From: Undaria pinnatifida
Taxonomy: Eukaryota; Sar; Phaeophyceae; Laminariales; Alariaceae
Reading direction: 5' to 3'
DNA length: 64,000 nt
Assembly (NCBI GenBank): GCA_012845835.1
Contig: JABAKD010000025.1
Span: 27,213,504-27,277,503 of the forward strand
Positions within the stretch are counted from its first letter, which is position 1; each line of letters starts with the position of its first letter. The translations under genes and the position numbers were made by a program. The notes beneath the pieces were generated by a model. The model made no database searches and was not told where the DNA came from. It was given only the letters and a program-made list of their open reading frames with translations. This document shows, one piece after another, positions 11,881-23,000 of this stretch.

Positions 11881-12429
11881 TGTTATAAGGCTTAGTTTGG
11901 GTGAGCTATTTGTTAATCTTTTGCAAGTGGTCAAACGGACTAACACCCCACTAAAAAGGAAAAAAAAGAGCGCTGTTCCTCTTCCTCGTTGCTCGTTCAC
12001 ATATATATGTTACCCTTCTTTTTCCGAACGTCGAAGCGAGTCGAAATAAATGTGTATCGTATTTTATATAATAATGTGTCCGTTGTTTTGCGTTGTTTTC
12101 GACGCAAGAAACTGTCGAGAGTATTGGGTGTAACTTTTAATAGAAATATCAAATAAACAGAGGGAATAGTTAGTACAGCAGAATGGCAAAACCAACCTAC
12201 TCCAAAAGTGTTGGAAACGTCGTGAAATCTTGAACTCGTGGGCATCATGAAATGGATCTTATCTATTGTAGAAGGAAAGCCGTCCAAGGGAATGGGGGCA
12301 GGGGGGGCAACAGGAGGAATAGAAGGGAGACCGCGGTGGACGAAGGCAGGAAGGAGATGGCAGACAGGGTAGCAAGGTACCAGGCCGACTAGTAGGTACA
12401 TAGCACTTTTCGTCTTTTTCTGGGGTATT

Positions 12430-12660
12430 TTTTTCCCCTTTGTTCCCTCCTTGCGTGTCCAGGTTTTTGGCTCGTGTTCGGATTATCTTATTTTGGTTTT
12501 ACTTTAATTTATTTTATTTCATTTTATTGTGTTTCTTTTCCGAGCTTTGGCTCTCCTCTCCGGTTGGGTTGTTTCTTCGATTTCCCCTTCGTTTTGTTTG
12601 TTTCATTTTTTGTTTTATTTTTATCTTTGTTTTTATTTGTTTTCTTATTTTGTTTTTGTT
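12430..12660 (+). repeat. T/G-rich low-complexity tract
   Basis: Long TTTTG, TTTATT and TTTC runs lead into the A-rich tail (read on the minus strand) of the family B retroposon. Open frames here translate into Phe/Leu/Val strings or Lys/Asn strings and are compositional artefacts. Confidence 0.75.
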
Positions 12661-12925
12661 TTTTGTTTTTGTTTTTGTTTTTGTTTATTTCGTATTTCTC
12701 TCTTCCAATGTATTTCTGTTGCTGACGTATGTATGTTGTGCCTGTCGTACCCAGTACTAGGGCATGACATTGCGTTGTCGAATGCATTACGATGCATTAT
12801 CTCTGTATCGTGGCTTGTGACCACAGAGCTGATCTTTCTAGGGGGAAGAATCAGTACGGACAATGGGTGTGCTGGATGTCGACGAGTAGAAAAACGGTTT
12901 AATGTGAAGAACACACACACACACA
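12655..12925 (-). mobile_element. A-tailed retroposon (family B), second copy
   Basis: This copy is nearly identical to 11,467-11,720 from the TTTATTTCGTATTTCTCTC stretch through GAACACACACACACA. Differences by eye are few (for example GTGTCGTAG versus GTATCGTGG near 12,805). The tail is longer and merges with the T/G-rich tract upstream. I could not fix a target duplication because the flanks are low complexity. Confidence 0.8.
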
Positions 12926-13085
12926 TTGTTAATGAACAGGTAGTAGTATGAGTTGTGGACACACGTTCCACTGCGAGCTCACAGGATGTTTATCACGTAG
13001 TCGCCGGTACGTTTTCACCCACGACAACAACTTCAATTTTATTCAACTGTCAGTTACCCGGGCCGCCCCGAAACATTACATACCA

Positions 13086-13103
13086 CCAGTACTGTAGTAC
13101 TGG
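13086..13103. repeat. Perfect 8-bp hairpin
   Basis: CCAGTACT, a GT loop, then AGTACTGG. It may be a structural relic of a small element. No function is assigned. Confidence 0.7.
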
Positions 13104-13167
13104 AAGGAGTGCACTGTGTGTAACTCACATACAGCAAACCCGCGATCAAAATGAACGCAGGTAGCAG

Positions 13168-13520
13168 GCCGGTCGCCCCGGTGGTTGAGTGGTTTCCCTT
13201 GAACACAACTACTAGCGTTGGTCCTTGAGTTATATTCCCACTTACTTTGGTTAGATTTTCACTTGTTTTGCAGAAAAAAATGCGAAAACAAAAGGATCAA
13301 CTGCTGCTGCTGAGAGCGCCTAGCAGCGTGGGTAGGTACAATTCGACCCGAGTCGGCGACGGAAAAAAGTGCTGAATTCTTCTCGAGATGCAAATGAAGG
13401 CACGTACCGTACGTGGGGAGGGGGTCGAAGGGCCCTCTGTGTGACCCCGGATGTGGGCTCCTACTGGGAGGGAGCACGAGAGTATACGGCGTAGTGCGAG
13501 GATGATAAATGGGGTCAAAA
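13168..13520 (+). mobile_element. tRNA-headed SINE (family A), fullest copy
   Basis: The first 80 bases resemble a tRNA gene: GGTCGCCCCGGTGGTTGAGTGG contains a good pol III A box, and GGTCCTTGAG...ATTCCCAC lies where a B box would be. The body follows (GTAGGTACAATTCGACCCGAG, a GAATTC, then TGTGACCCCGGATGTGGGC) and ends near GAGGATGATAAATGGGG. The reverse complement of 47,928-48,250 has the same head and body in the same order, which defines the family. A headless copy lies at 11,150-11,325. Translated frames across it are spurious. Confidence 0.75.
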
Positions 13521-13524
13521 AGGA

Positions 13525-14700
13525 AAGAACAGAAAAGGCATCGCACGGGGGAGGGAGAAAGCATCTGATGGGAAAGTGTTGCGAAGATACTACTCCGGAG
13601 TATTTTTAATTATTGAAATAGGGAAAAATATAAAACTGTAGACTAACCCAACGCGCGCAGAGCATGTGTTTAAATTTCCGAACGTAAGAAGGTTTGGTCC
13701 TTTTATCTTGATTGAGCTCGTAATAATAGTTTTAAAGAAACAAAAAACTCCTCTCATGGAACGAACAACGAAAAAGATATATTCACGCGCACGTTATGGT
13801 ATAATGGTCACAACAGCAGTTGAGCATGGGCCCCACCCAGCCAGCGTCCGCGGTGGCCTGGTTGGAGAACTGGAATATATATACCACTAGTATCATAATA
13901 CGAGTTCACGGAGTATAGCATGTAGCAGCTAATATTAATATTACTAATGTTATTATGCAGCATACGGCAGTGTGTCACATACTGCCCGGTTGGTAATGAA
14001 ATAGACTAGAGATATGATACTTCGATGAGAAACATCGAACGTATTTCTTTGTCTAAATGTAACGCTCTTCTGCAACTGTTAACTGCCGGAGTCAGAGGGC
14101 TGCCTGGTGTCATGGGTGGCACGAACGGACAAAGCCGAACCTAACGAGAAAGTAAACAGAAACAAACGATACGTTCAGAAATTTATGGATTATCTGGAAA
14201 ACTGGAATATTATTTACCAGGTAGAGTTGAAATGCCTGTGGTGGACACTTCGAGCACCTGTTCCGGCCAGCCGATACGAGGAGGGAAGAAAACGCTAAGC
14301 GGTTGGGGGCCCACAGTTGGTGCCGTGCACCTATAATATGTATGTAGGGCGGGCGAAGGGCCTGGAATATGACTTCGTATCTGATCCACGAGAAGAGAGG
14401 TAGCTAGAGGGAAAATGCACAGCAGTAGACGATAGCAGTACGCATGAGTTACCTGGTATAGGCTCTACATCCAATTGGCATCTTCTATATAATATAATAT
14501 GTATTTTAATTTTTATAATAATATAATATAATAAAAAATGAAAATACACTCCTCCAGCTGTGAGATCGAAGATTTCGTCGAAACTCATCTTTGCAAGCTG
14601 TGTGTGATACTCCAGTCGCGCGCATTACGAGTTGTGTAACCTCATTAAGGATATAGGTCGGCGACTCCCCTTACAACTACGGTGTAGCTGTCAGGGTCAA
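13525..14700. other. AT-richer stretch with no identifiable gene
   Basis: No gene is supported. The region has an AT-rich self-complementary tract at about 14,485-14,540 (ATATAATATAATA type) and two occurrences of TACCAGGTA or its complement (14,215 and 14,450). A short motif GGTATAATGGTCA near 13,797 resembles a tRNA A box, but no matching B box follows. Confidence 0.5.
13591..13602. repeat. 12-bp palindrome TACTCCGGAGTA
   Basis: This perfect palindrome recurs exactly at 20,041-20,052 inside intron 5 of the haloperoxidase gene, with AT-rich flanks in both places. It could be the end of a small element or chance. Confidence 0.6.
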
Positions 14701-15061
14701 CAGGGTGATTTTAGTCAGTCTGTATACATTATACTATAGTATTACCAGATGTTAGAACAAAAACTGTGTACCTGTGGCTTAGGATGCTACAACAACCTTT
14801 CAGTATTTTAACAACAGTGCATTTGGTACGATTTTTCTTGTTTTTCCGCACACATCCACTTTCCAGCTTCTGGACAAGCCGTGTTCACAGGTGTTGTCTC
14901 TTCTCCCCCCCCAGTCCTTGCCTTCAATTTTTATCGCGAATAGGGTTCAGCAATCCTACTGCTCGTCGACTTTTCATCGAGTGTTCAGTCTGTTGCTAAC
15001 GCACGATTTCGCGTTTTCCGCAAGTCAATTTGTGCCCAAGAAAAAGTCCCCACGAATGTAT

Positions 15062-15155
15062 ACGAGCGCGCACTCGGGGGGATTCGAAGTCACGAAACTG
15101 AGCTATACCAAGCTCGAGGATAACCTTGTACGCAACCGGGGCGACCGGCCGATAT
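15062..15155 (-). mobile_element. tRNA-like SINE head (family A-related)
   Basis: On the minus strand the sequence begins GGTCGCCCCGGTTGCG, like the family A heads at 13,168 and 48,250. It later contains GGTATAGCTCAGTTTCG and GACTTCGAATCCCCCC, good A-box-like and B-box-like words. The two boxes are too close for an intact tRNA and the cloverleaf cannot be closed. I read it as a tRNA-derived retroposon fragment. Confidence 0.5.
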
Positions 15156-16082
15156 GCTACATCCACTACGAGAATGTCAAGGTGTTACAAATCTAATGTA
15201 ATCGATTTTTACGTACAAGTCTGTTCACGTTTAGCTACGCTGCAGTAACCTCCATCCTTCAACGTGTAAGATGTATTGTTTTTTCCCGTTCACATCATCA
15301 TTGTGTTCAGTAGACAGACCGAGAAGCCGCCCGGCAAATACATGGCAACTTTTTACAGCAAAAAGAAAAATGGCTCTGGCCTGGCATTTGTACAGGCCAC
15401 GATCCACTCTGTGGTCTCCATTTATGTATCCCACGGAGTAAATATGTACTGTGATAGAAGCAGCATAATTTTGTGTACTGTATTGACTAGTCGATGTGAA
15501 CCGTATGATACGCCAGAAGCACGTAGACTATACCATACGCGTGCGTACTCATGGCGAGATCTGCACGATACAGGAAGCAACCCCCTGTCTCATATTTCTT
15601 GCCTCCTACAAAACCAATCAATGTGGTTTGTTAATAATTTCCGTTCACGGTGTCCTTGAGAATCGACACAGGAGCCATCGAAATATTCTTGCGTCGTAAC
15701 TCAGGAATGAATACTGTCTGCTTCGGCTACAGGCCACGATGTACGCACGAGTTTCATATATAGATTACATACGTACCACAAAAATTACAAACCTGAGCGA
15801 GTCACCCACTTTATTTCGGTCGAACTGCAAACGTTATCCCACGAAAGTTCCCAGCATTTAGCCCTCGAGGATGTGGATTCAGTTTGCAAGAGGTCAAGGC
15901 GTACGAACGTATAATGAAGAGAACAACATGTGGACATCATCGGAGTGACGCAAAGTTTTTTCTCCGTTTTCTTTAAGATCACACCCCAAGTCACAAAATG
16001 GACGAGGCCCCAGAGCGCATTAAATAATCATGCGGCTCCATCCCCGGAAGCTTGCAAGAATATTGTACTGCTACATTTGTGT

Positions 16083-16140
16083 GGCAGATGGCCCTCGCCG
16101 CGGACGGATGGATATCGGCGTGGTTTCGAGCCCACCGATG
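16083..16140 (+). mobile_element. Possible tRNA-like retroposon fragment
   Basis: TGGCAGATGG followed 39 bases later by GGTTTCGAGCCCACC resembles an A box / B box pair. GCCCTCG in between also occurs in the family A head near 48,215. The body is not recognisable. It lies upstream of the haloperoxidase gene. Confidence 0.35.
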
Positions 16141-16788
16141 TCATTCCACAGTCATCACCACCCAGTTGCATCCAGCGCAAAAAGTTGTCTGCCGTCACGC
16201 GAGAGGAGCACATCGACCTTCCGGGCGCACTCACTTCCTGCCTTCGACATCGTATAGGGTGAGTGGACTTGAGCGGACGTAACATTAGAGCGTTTCACTA
16301 AGCCCATACTGCGTTCTGGTGTAAGATGCCCAAAGGGTGCATGCGGCTACACCACGTCTCAGGTTCGAAAGCAGGCAATGCGAGAAACTCCGTTGGACAT
16401 AGAAGAGTTATGGTGGACGAATTACACTTTACTACACTAGATAACGTTAGAGTTCAAAATTGCGGCGACCGTTCAGAGAAAGAATACCCCTATATTTTCT
16501 TGGCTGCCCACCGGTCGAGATTCGAGGCCTACGTTGGCAAATTGAAGCAGTCAACGAAGAACCGCGGCTAACTCTTACCATTATAATATGTTTCAAGCAT
16601 AGTACAGAACGAGGGTATACTGCTCATCACGATGTAAGTCGTTTTTAAGTATGAAGCCCTGGGCACCGCTACGAGTGCCTCTGGGCGCACAACCACCTGT
16701 AGGTGCGATATCGACTGTGCGGGGGACGCCGCGTCAATGGATCACTGCTGCGGTGTGCCGCAACGTACTTGGAAGGGGGGGGAAGGGT

Positions 16789-16795
16789 TATATAA
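16789..16795 (+). promoter_or_regulatory. Possible TATA element upstream of haloperoxidase
   Basis: TATATAA lies about 254 bases before the ATG at 17,049. No transcription start is known from the sequence. This is the nearest good TATA-like word on the sense strand, and it may be incidental. Confidence 0.25.
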
Positions 16796-17048
16796 TTGTT
16801 ATAGTTCGTGCACCTCGGCAGTTCGAGCCAATACCTCGAAGAATGTCTGGTACGGTAAACGAGGTAGCGTGTTGTTAGATTGACAAGAGCACAAAGCCAT
16901 AAAGGTTGCTCGTGTACAATATGATGAGAAATGCTCTCTCCATGCAAGTGGAAGCTCTTATTGATAAACGTCACCGGTGTTCGCTGATTTCTGCCCAGGC
17001 AATAGTAGCTGACAAGAGTATTTCTCAAGGAAGAAATCAGTTTGCACG

Positions 17049-20000
17049 ATGAAGGGGCTTGCAGGATCCGCCGGTGCCATGGCCGTCATCGCTCTGGGGC
17101 TGTTTCCAAGTTCCAACGGGGAATCTCTACGGCAAGACGGGAGTGATCATGGCCCAATTGGAGGCGTGGATGCGGCAGGATCCCTCTCGACCAACACCTT
17201 GGACAGCAATGGGTCGCGCCGTCTTCAAAGGCGCAATCGTCCCGTGACAGATGATGCTCTCGATGTCAATGGCACGGTGGGTACCGACTTTTATTGATGT
17301 GTAGAGTTTTTCCAACGCGAGTATAAGGTTTGGTTCCGGCTGGGATACCATCTCAAGCGGTTACCTCAATAGCAACAAAATTGACCACGTTAGGCACACG
17401 TACGCCCCTTGGTGCAATTTGTCCACGATACTGCGAAACCTAGCCGTCGACTTAATCGTTAGTACGTACCTCCTTGATGAAACACCATCAACACGTTTTT
17501 CAACCATACCTGGTAAGCATTAATCAATGTGACACCAAACGAAACCACTGCTCGGCGTGCCTCGGGTAGTACCTCAACGTTAAATCAACTGGCATTGCGC
17601 GCCACACCCTCTCTTTGAGCCATAGCGACGGCTGCAGGCATGCACGACTACAATCGATCGTGTATTCTTCATCATTGACGTTTATTGTTCCCGCTGTTTT
17701 CACATCCGTTTACGTGTGTCGAACAGCCTGAGGAGAGAGCTGCCAACGTGCTGACCCAGCGGACCGATTGGGCGGAGATTGAGTTCGCGGCGTCAGAGGG
17801 GACTCTACACGTCAACAACGGAGACCGCTCCTCCGCCGCCACGTTCCACAAGTCCCTGCCCCACGACAGCCTTGGCCAGGTAAACACCCATGTGATAAAT
17901 GTTTCTGCCGTGAAAATTGAAGAGCAACCCTACGCAGCTCGCGAGAAAAAAATGCCAGGCCGGTATATCCTATCTACTGTAGGTTCTCCTCAAGTCGTCA
18001 CAGTACCAAGAAGCAACGGGCAAGGTGTAGCGAACGACAGTAGAGAGTTAAGGTTTGCACCCAAATGTCTCTGGCTGCCTTTGCCTCCTTTTCCACGCGA
18101 CCACTCCACAAAGATACAACACCATACTGTGCATGTGTTCTACAGAGGTATGTGTTGTATACTTCTCGAATGCGATTTCCAGCTAGCCCCAATGTTGAGT
18201 CATTTTTCCGCACCGTGTACCCTCTTTCTTTGACGCGATTGTTCCTACCTGCCACGCTCCAGGTGGACAGCGATGCCTTCGACGCCCTGGTCGATTGTAT
18301 TTCCGAAGGTGACTTCGACACATGCGAGCAGGTGCCGGCCGGAGACGAGGACGGCTTCCTGGTCAACCCTCTTGGAGGCCTCGCGACCAATATGGCTGGA
18401 CCCGCCAGGTACTAATTTTTGTGGTCAGCACCATGCACCCTTTGAGCAGAATTAAGCCATCTCGATCATTCTTTGACAAAGTGAATGCAGGAACAGTCTA
18501 CGCGTAGTTGATGTGTAAAATAAAATCAAACTAGAGACCTGTGACCCCTGAACACAAACGCGATTGGTCCCAAATCTTTCGCTGCCAAAGGCAACAGCGA
18601 CAGATGTTGTGACTCCAACTGTCATTGGCGCCAAACGGGGTGGTCAACAACAACGATAACAATGACGTTGTCGTGCATACTGTTGTCGTGCATAGTGACC
18701 TCGTAGATGTGCGACTGATGATGCGGTCCACCTCAACGCGTGCCATGTTTCGTTTCCCGGTGAGTGGGCCAGGACGGAACAGACCCTTCAAGGCATTCAA
18801 CGCAGCTTGTGGCGGCCAAGGCGTTTGGTTTGCGGACACGGTACTAGCCCGCACTGACCTGCTGTCATCGTACCCAACCCCTGACCTCTTCCATCTTGCG
18901 TTTTGTTTCTCTTGGCTTGCTGTCCTTTCTATTCTCGCGCGTCGGGGACGGTTCCTGTGTGTCCGTGCTCTCTGGCTGGTATCGTGCCTGTTCTCGTCTG
19001 ATTCATTCTCTTCGGCGGTGTGACGAACTCTACGACCCTGGTGACGTCGCTTGCCGCATCGCGGACATCTTCCTCTGTACAACAACACCGACGATACCCA
19101 TGGTTGGCGACCAATATGGTACGGAAATATGTTCCATTCTACCGTCTCTTCTTCTCGCCCTTCGGCCCCGGCTGTCCATGAACGGCCGACTTTCGTCACA
19201 GCTCTGCCTTGACAATCCCTAGTGCTTCGGCCATCAACTCCGAGGACCTGGTAAGTCGTGGGTTTTGGATTATTTCGGCACGGTAGCTGTTAGCTTCTGA
19301 AGTGTATTCTGGTGGGACTCTGCCACTTGCACCCCGTGGTGTGTTTTGAACAGACGTCGTCCATCGCTCGCGTATCGTTTTTGTTTCGGGAGACGTAGAA
19401 CCTGTCTGGTTGCCGTTGTGCTTATTGCACGAATGTGTCCCACAAAGGGTGAGGCTCGACGAGGACTAACGGTGTTTGGTATTTGGCTGATAGGCTTGAT
19501 CAACTGAGGAGCTGCTCCACATTCTTGGGGTTCCAATTATATTTGTGGCTTACAACATTGATTTCTGTGAAGATCGACGATAGAACTGTCCACGGTGTCA
19601 ATAATTGAACGGGGTACTAATTAATAGGGTACATGTTGGTATCGAAAATAGCTATCGCGTGGGGTATAGAGCTTCAGCGAGAGGCCGCAGAATGTTTAGG
19701 TTCATCCTTTGTTGTCGTAGCATGGGTCGTTGGATGCCATCTGAGAGTGCCCTGGATCGAACGTCTCTTCACGATTCCGCCTCAGGCCGCTCAAATGGCG
19801 GAGCTGTACTGGATGGCCTTGACAAGGGACGTGCCGTTCTCCAAGTACGGCAAAGACGAGGCAACCGTGGCGGCAGCAGGTACCCCAACTAACTTTCTTA
19901 TGCAAATGGCGGAATGATGCAAAAGACGATAGTTCCCTGTACGGTGAAAAATCAGCCCTTTCGTCACCAAAGCGGAGTTCCAGCGTCAAAGTTGTATAGT

Positions 20001-23000
20001 GCAAAAATCTACCTCTTGATTTCCATTCTTCATTGATACATACTCCGGAGTATATGATAATGGGAGATAGGAGTTCCAACAATATAGTAGCGTTGTTGTA
20101 TCGGGATGCTGGGATGTCGGAGATCGGTCGCGTCCAACTATTTGCTTTTCCTTCTCTCGGTGACGCCTTCCCCTTGGTACTCGAGAGGATCTAGATGGTG
20201 TATGTGTGGTACTCGTGAGAAGCTAAATAGTATAGATCTACGCGTTCTATTTGAGTTCTCCACCATCCTAGATATTGTCTGTGCGATAACGCCGCCCTTA
20301 CGACGCGCTCCTAGAAGTCAGGAAACACTACGCGATGGCGGCAGATTGACCCCGCGTACAATCTTGTACGTCTCAACTATTCCTGTATTGTGGGCTCGGA
20401 TAGCCGAACTCTGTACTGAGTACTTTCACGTTCAAGATCTTCCCATGTGTCGTTATGGATGAAAGCCCAATTTAGGCTGTGGTTAATGCTACTCTGCAGT
20501 GTACGGCAGCTCAGATCGGCGCTTGTTGCCATGTTTTCTCCGGGTCGTTCGACAAGGCTAACATGCCGATTTCTCATGTGTCGCTACTTTGATAAACGAT
20601 CATATTTGTACCATCTTGACCAAGGACGATTGTTGTCGGTGTGTAACGATTCGAACCTTCTGTGTGGTTTCGACAGACAACTTGGCCACGATGCCGGGTT
20701 TTGCCAACATGAACGGGGTGGCCGTCGGAAGCAATGGCAAAGCGGATCCGCAGTCGCAGCTCTTCCGGTCTTCTGCGGTCGGTGTCGAGAAAGGACCCTT
20801 CATTTCCCAGGTACAGTGTAGCAGTCTGTTCATGATGGGGTTCTTTTCACGGACCTCTCCCCACCCCTGAATAGCTTGTTCCAGTACTACGATGCTTCGT
20901 TGGTTGAGGTTGGCGTTGTGATTCCATGAGACGGTTCGTATCTCACTCACAGCCGCGAGTTGAATATGAGAAACAAAAAGAAAGATGTCGCGGCGGAACA
21001 CCAACGCGAAGGTGCGGGCATCGACGCCAGCGTTCATTTTGCTAGGGTATCAAGCCATGCCTGACAACGCAACAACGCTTGCTGGTGGTCCAGGTTGAAG
21101 TACCGTGATAATATCCTCTTTCATCATGTATTTGGATTTCAGGCTTACGGGTGTAACGCGCTGAGTAACATCTCCCGTCGATCATTTGCCCGTTGCCGAC
21201 CGTTTTGCGCTGAAACAGCTGCTGGTGAAGGACTTCACTATTGATTCCATCACCGTAAAGCCTCAGCAGACGACCTTTGCGTCCGGAGTGGACTACATGG
21301 TCGACTACGACGAATGGCTTCGCATACAGGTTAGCGAAAACACATAAAGTACATAACGGCCGGAAATGACCTGCGTGTTCACCGACGAGAATTGTTGGCG
21401 CGGGAGCTGGACATGGAAAGGGAGGAAGGGAAAGGATGAAATCGTCTGGCTCTGTCAATGTATCTGATCATATTTGCGCCCGGTGGCGACGTTCCAACGA
21501 TCTAACATTATTATAACATTGATTGGTTCCGTTGTGGGCATTCACGCAATTCGATTGGTCGTTGTTGAGGCGAGGCCGCGCGATTTCAAAACAATTATCA
21601 CAAGAACGTGACTCGTTCCTGCGTTATGCCTCTGCATCCGTGGTGCGCCCAGAATCGGCCGTATGGCAGGGCACTGTCAGTTGACTGTCGTTTCGTATTT
21701 AGGCTCCCATAAGCACTGGTGCCACCTGGCGCTTAGGGTGTACCATGCGTCAGGTATCGTACACCGGCATCCTTCCGCAGCTTCCTATCTATCAGAATCG
21801 CAAGCGTATCGTTTAGCCGTGAACAACAAGATGATAGATAGACTTGGGAATATTGATTTGCGCGTTGTGACGATTGGCACTGGCAGCAGTGCGCCTTTTT
21901 TCTGGTGAGCTGCCTGTCGTCCATGCGATTTTGTCCGCTCTGATCTCGCCGAGTCGTCCTCTCATCGTACCTTGAAACGCTTTCTCGACCCCCTCGTGAT
22001 TTTCACAGAACGGTGGCAAGCCGGACTCGCCGGAGGAGGAAGACTCTGTTAAGCGGTACATCCGCAACTCCCGCGATCTTTCAAGGCTGGTAGTCACCGA
22101 CACCATCAACACGTGAGTGCGGCACTGTGTTTTCGGACTGAATTTGCGACTCCTGCTGCGGGAAAATCTCTTTACTTCAATGGTTTGTGTGGTCGATCGA
22201 GATTCGCGGCAGTCACCGTCACCACTCCCTGGCGAGAAATCCCCACATGAACAATTTTAAAATAACGACACACAACGCTCCCCAGGTGTCATTTCCGTTA
22301 ACCTGCAGGTGACTGAGAGTTCACGAATACCCACACGCTTGTGCCTGACATTTATTGTAATCGTTCATGCGATGCTGTGGTTCGTTGGGCCGCGACGAAT
22401 ATGTAACCATGTGACCACTATTCTCGCCTGTCAGGGAGGCGTACCGAGCCGCACTGATTCTAATCGAAGAAGGAGCCATCAGCCGTCCTGGCTTTAACGG
22501 TCCGTACGACGAGAGCGGCCGTCAAGTTGGTTTCGTCAACTACGGCGTGTCTCACGTTATGAGGATCATCGGAAACGCCGAGTTGGCCATGCGATCGTCG
22601 TGGTACCAGAAGTGGAACGTGCATCTGCTCGCTCGCCCGGAGGTGAGATTTCACTAACAAACCGAACATCTCTGACAACGTACATCGAAGGGCATGGGAG
22701 ACGGAAATCGCCCCCGCCACACTGTGTGTATATATCAAAGCATGGTTGTCTTTGGTCACCGGGACTGGTTTAGCATTTCGCGTCAGTCCTCGAACTCTCT
22801 AGCCCTTTCAACCGAGAATTCATTGGTTGACGATCACCCTGGGGGTGATATACGTTGGGAAGGCAATCCATTGTCGATGAAACGGTTTCCACTCCCGCCA
22901 AACGTCTTCCTACTCCCTTGCGTCCCGCCGGTGTTGTTGGATTGTTGGGCGTGCCAGGCCGTAGCTGGAACCCTCCACAATGTCATCAACGGTGATCTTG

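Larger units (their letters stand above)
11330..11960 (+). mobile_element. TRIM-like LTR miniature element, diverged and interrupted
   Basis: Direct repeats start at 11,330 and 11,881 with TGTTATA-GG and run for about 73-78 bases. The second is preceded by a purine tract at 11,869-11,880. The internal part matches the intact element at 61,922-62,295, including a TAGCGTCGTCGACAG stretch after the first repeat at the primer-binding position. It is split by a retroposon insertion at 11,467-11,720. The 3' end of the second repeat has drifted into an A-rich stretch, so I see no target duplication. It codes for nothing and would depend on proteins supplied by other elements. Confidence 0.75.

Noticed and set aside
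15062-15155. Functional tRNA gene on the minus strand
   Set aside because: A-box-like and B-box-like words are present but too close together, and no acceptor or anticodon stem can be formed.
18531-19199. 222-codon minus frame within haloperoxidase intron 3
   Set aside because: It starts at GTG, has no domain, is Arg/Ser/Thr-rich and overlaps the intron of a well-supported gene.
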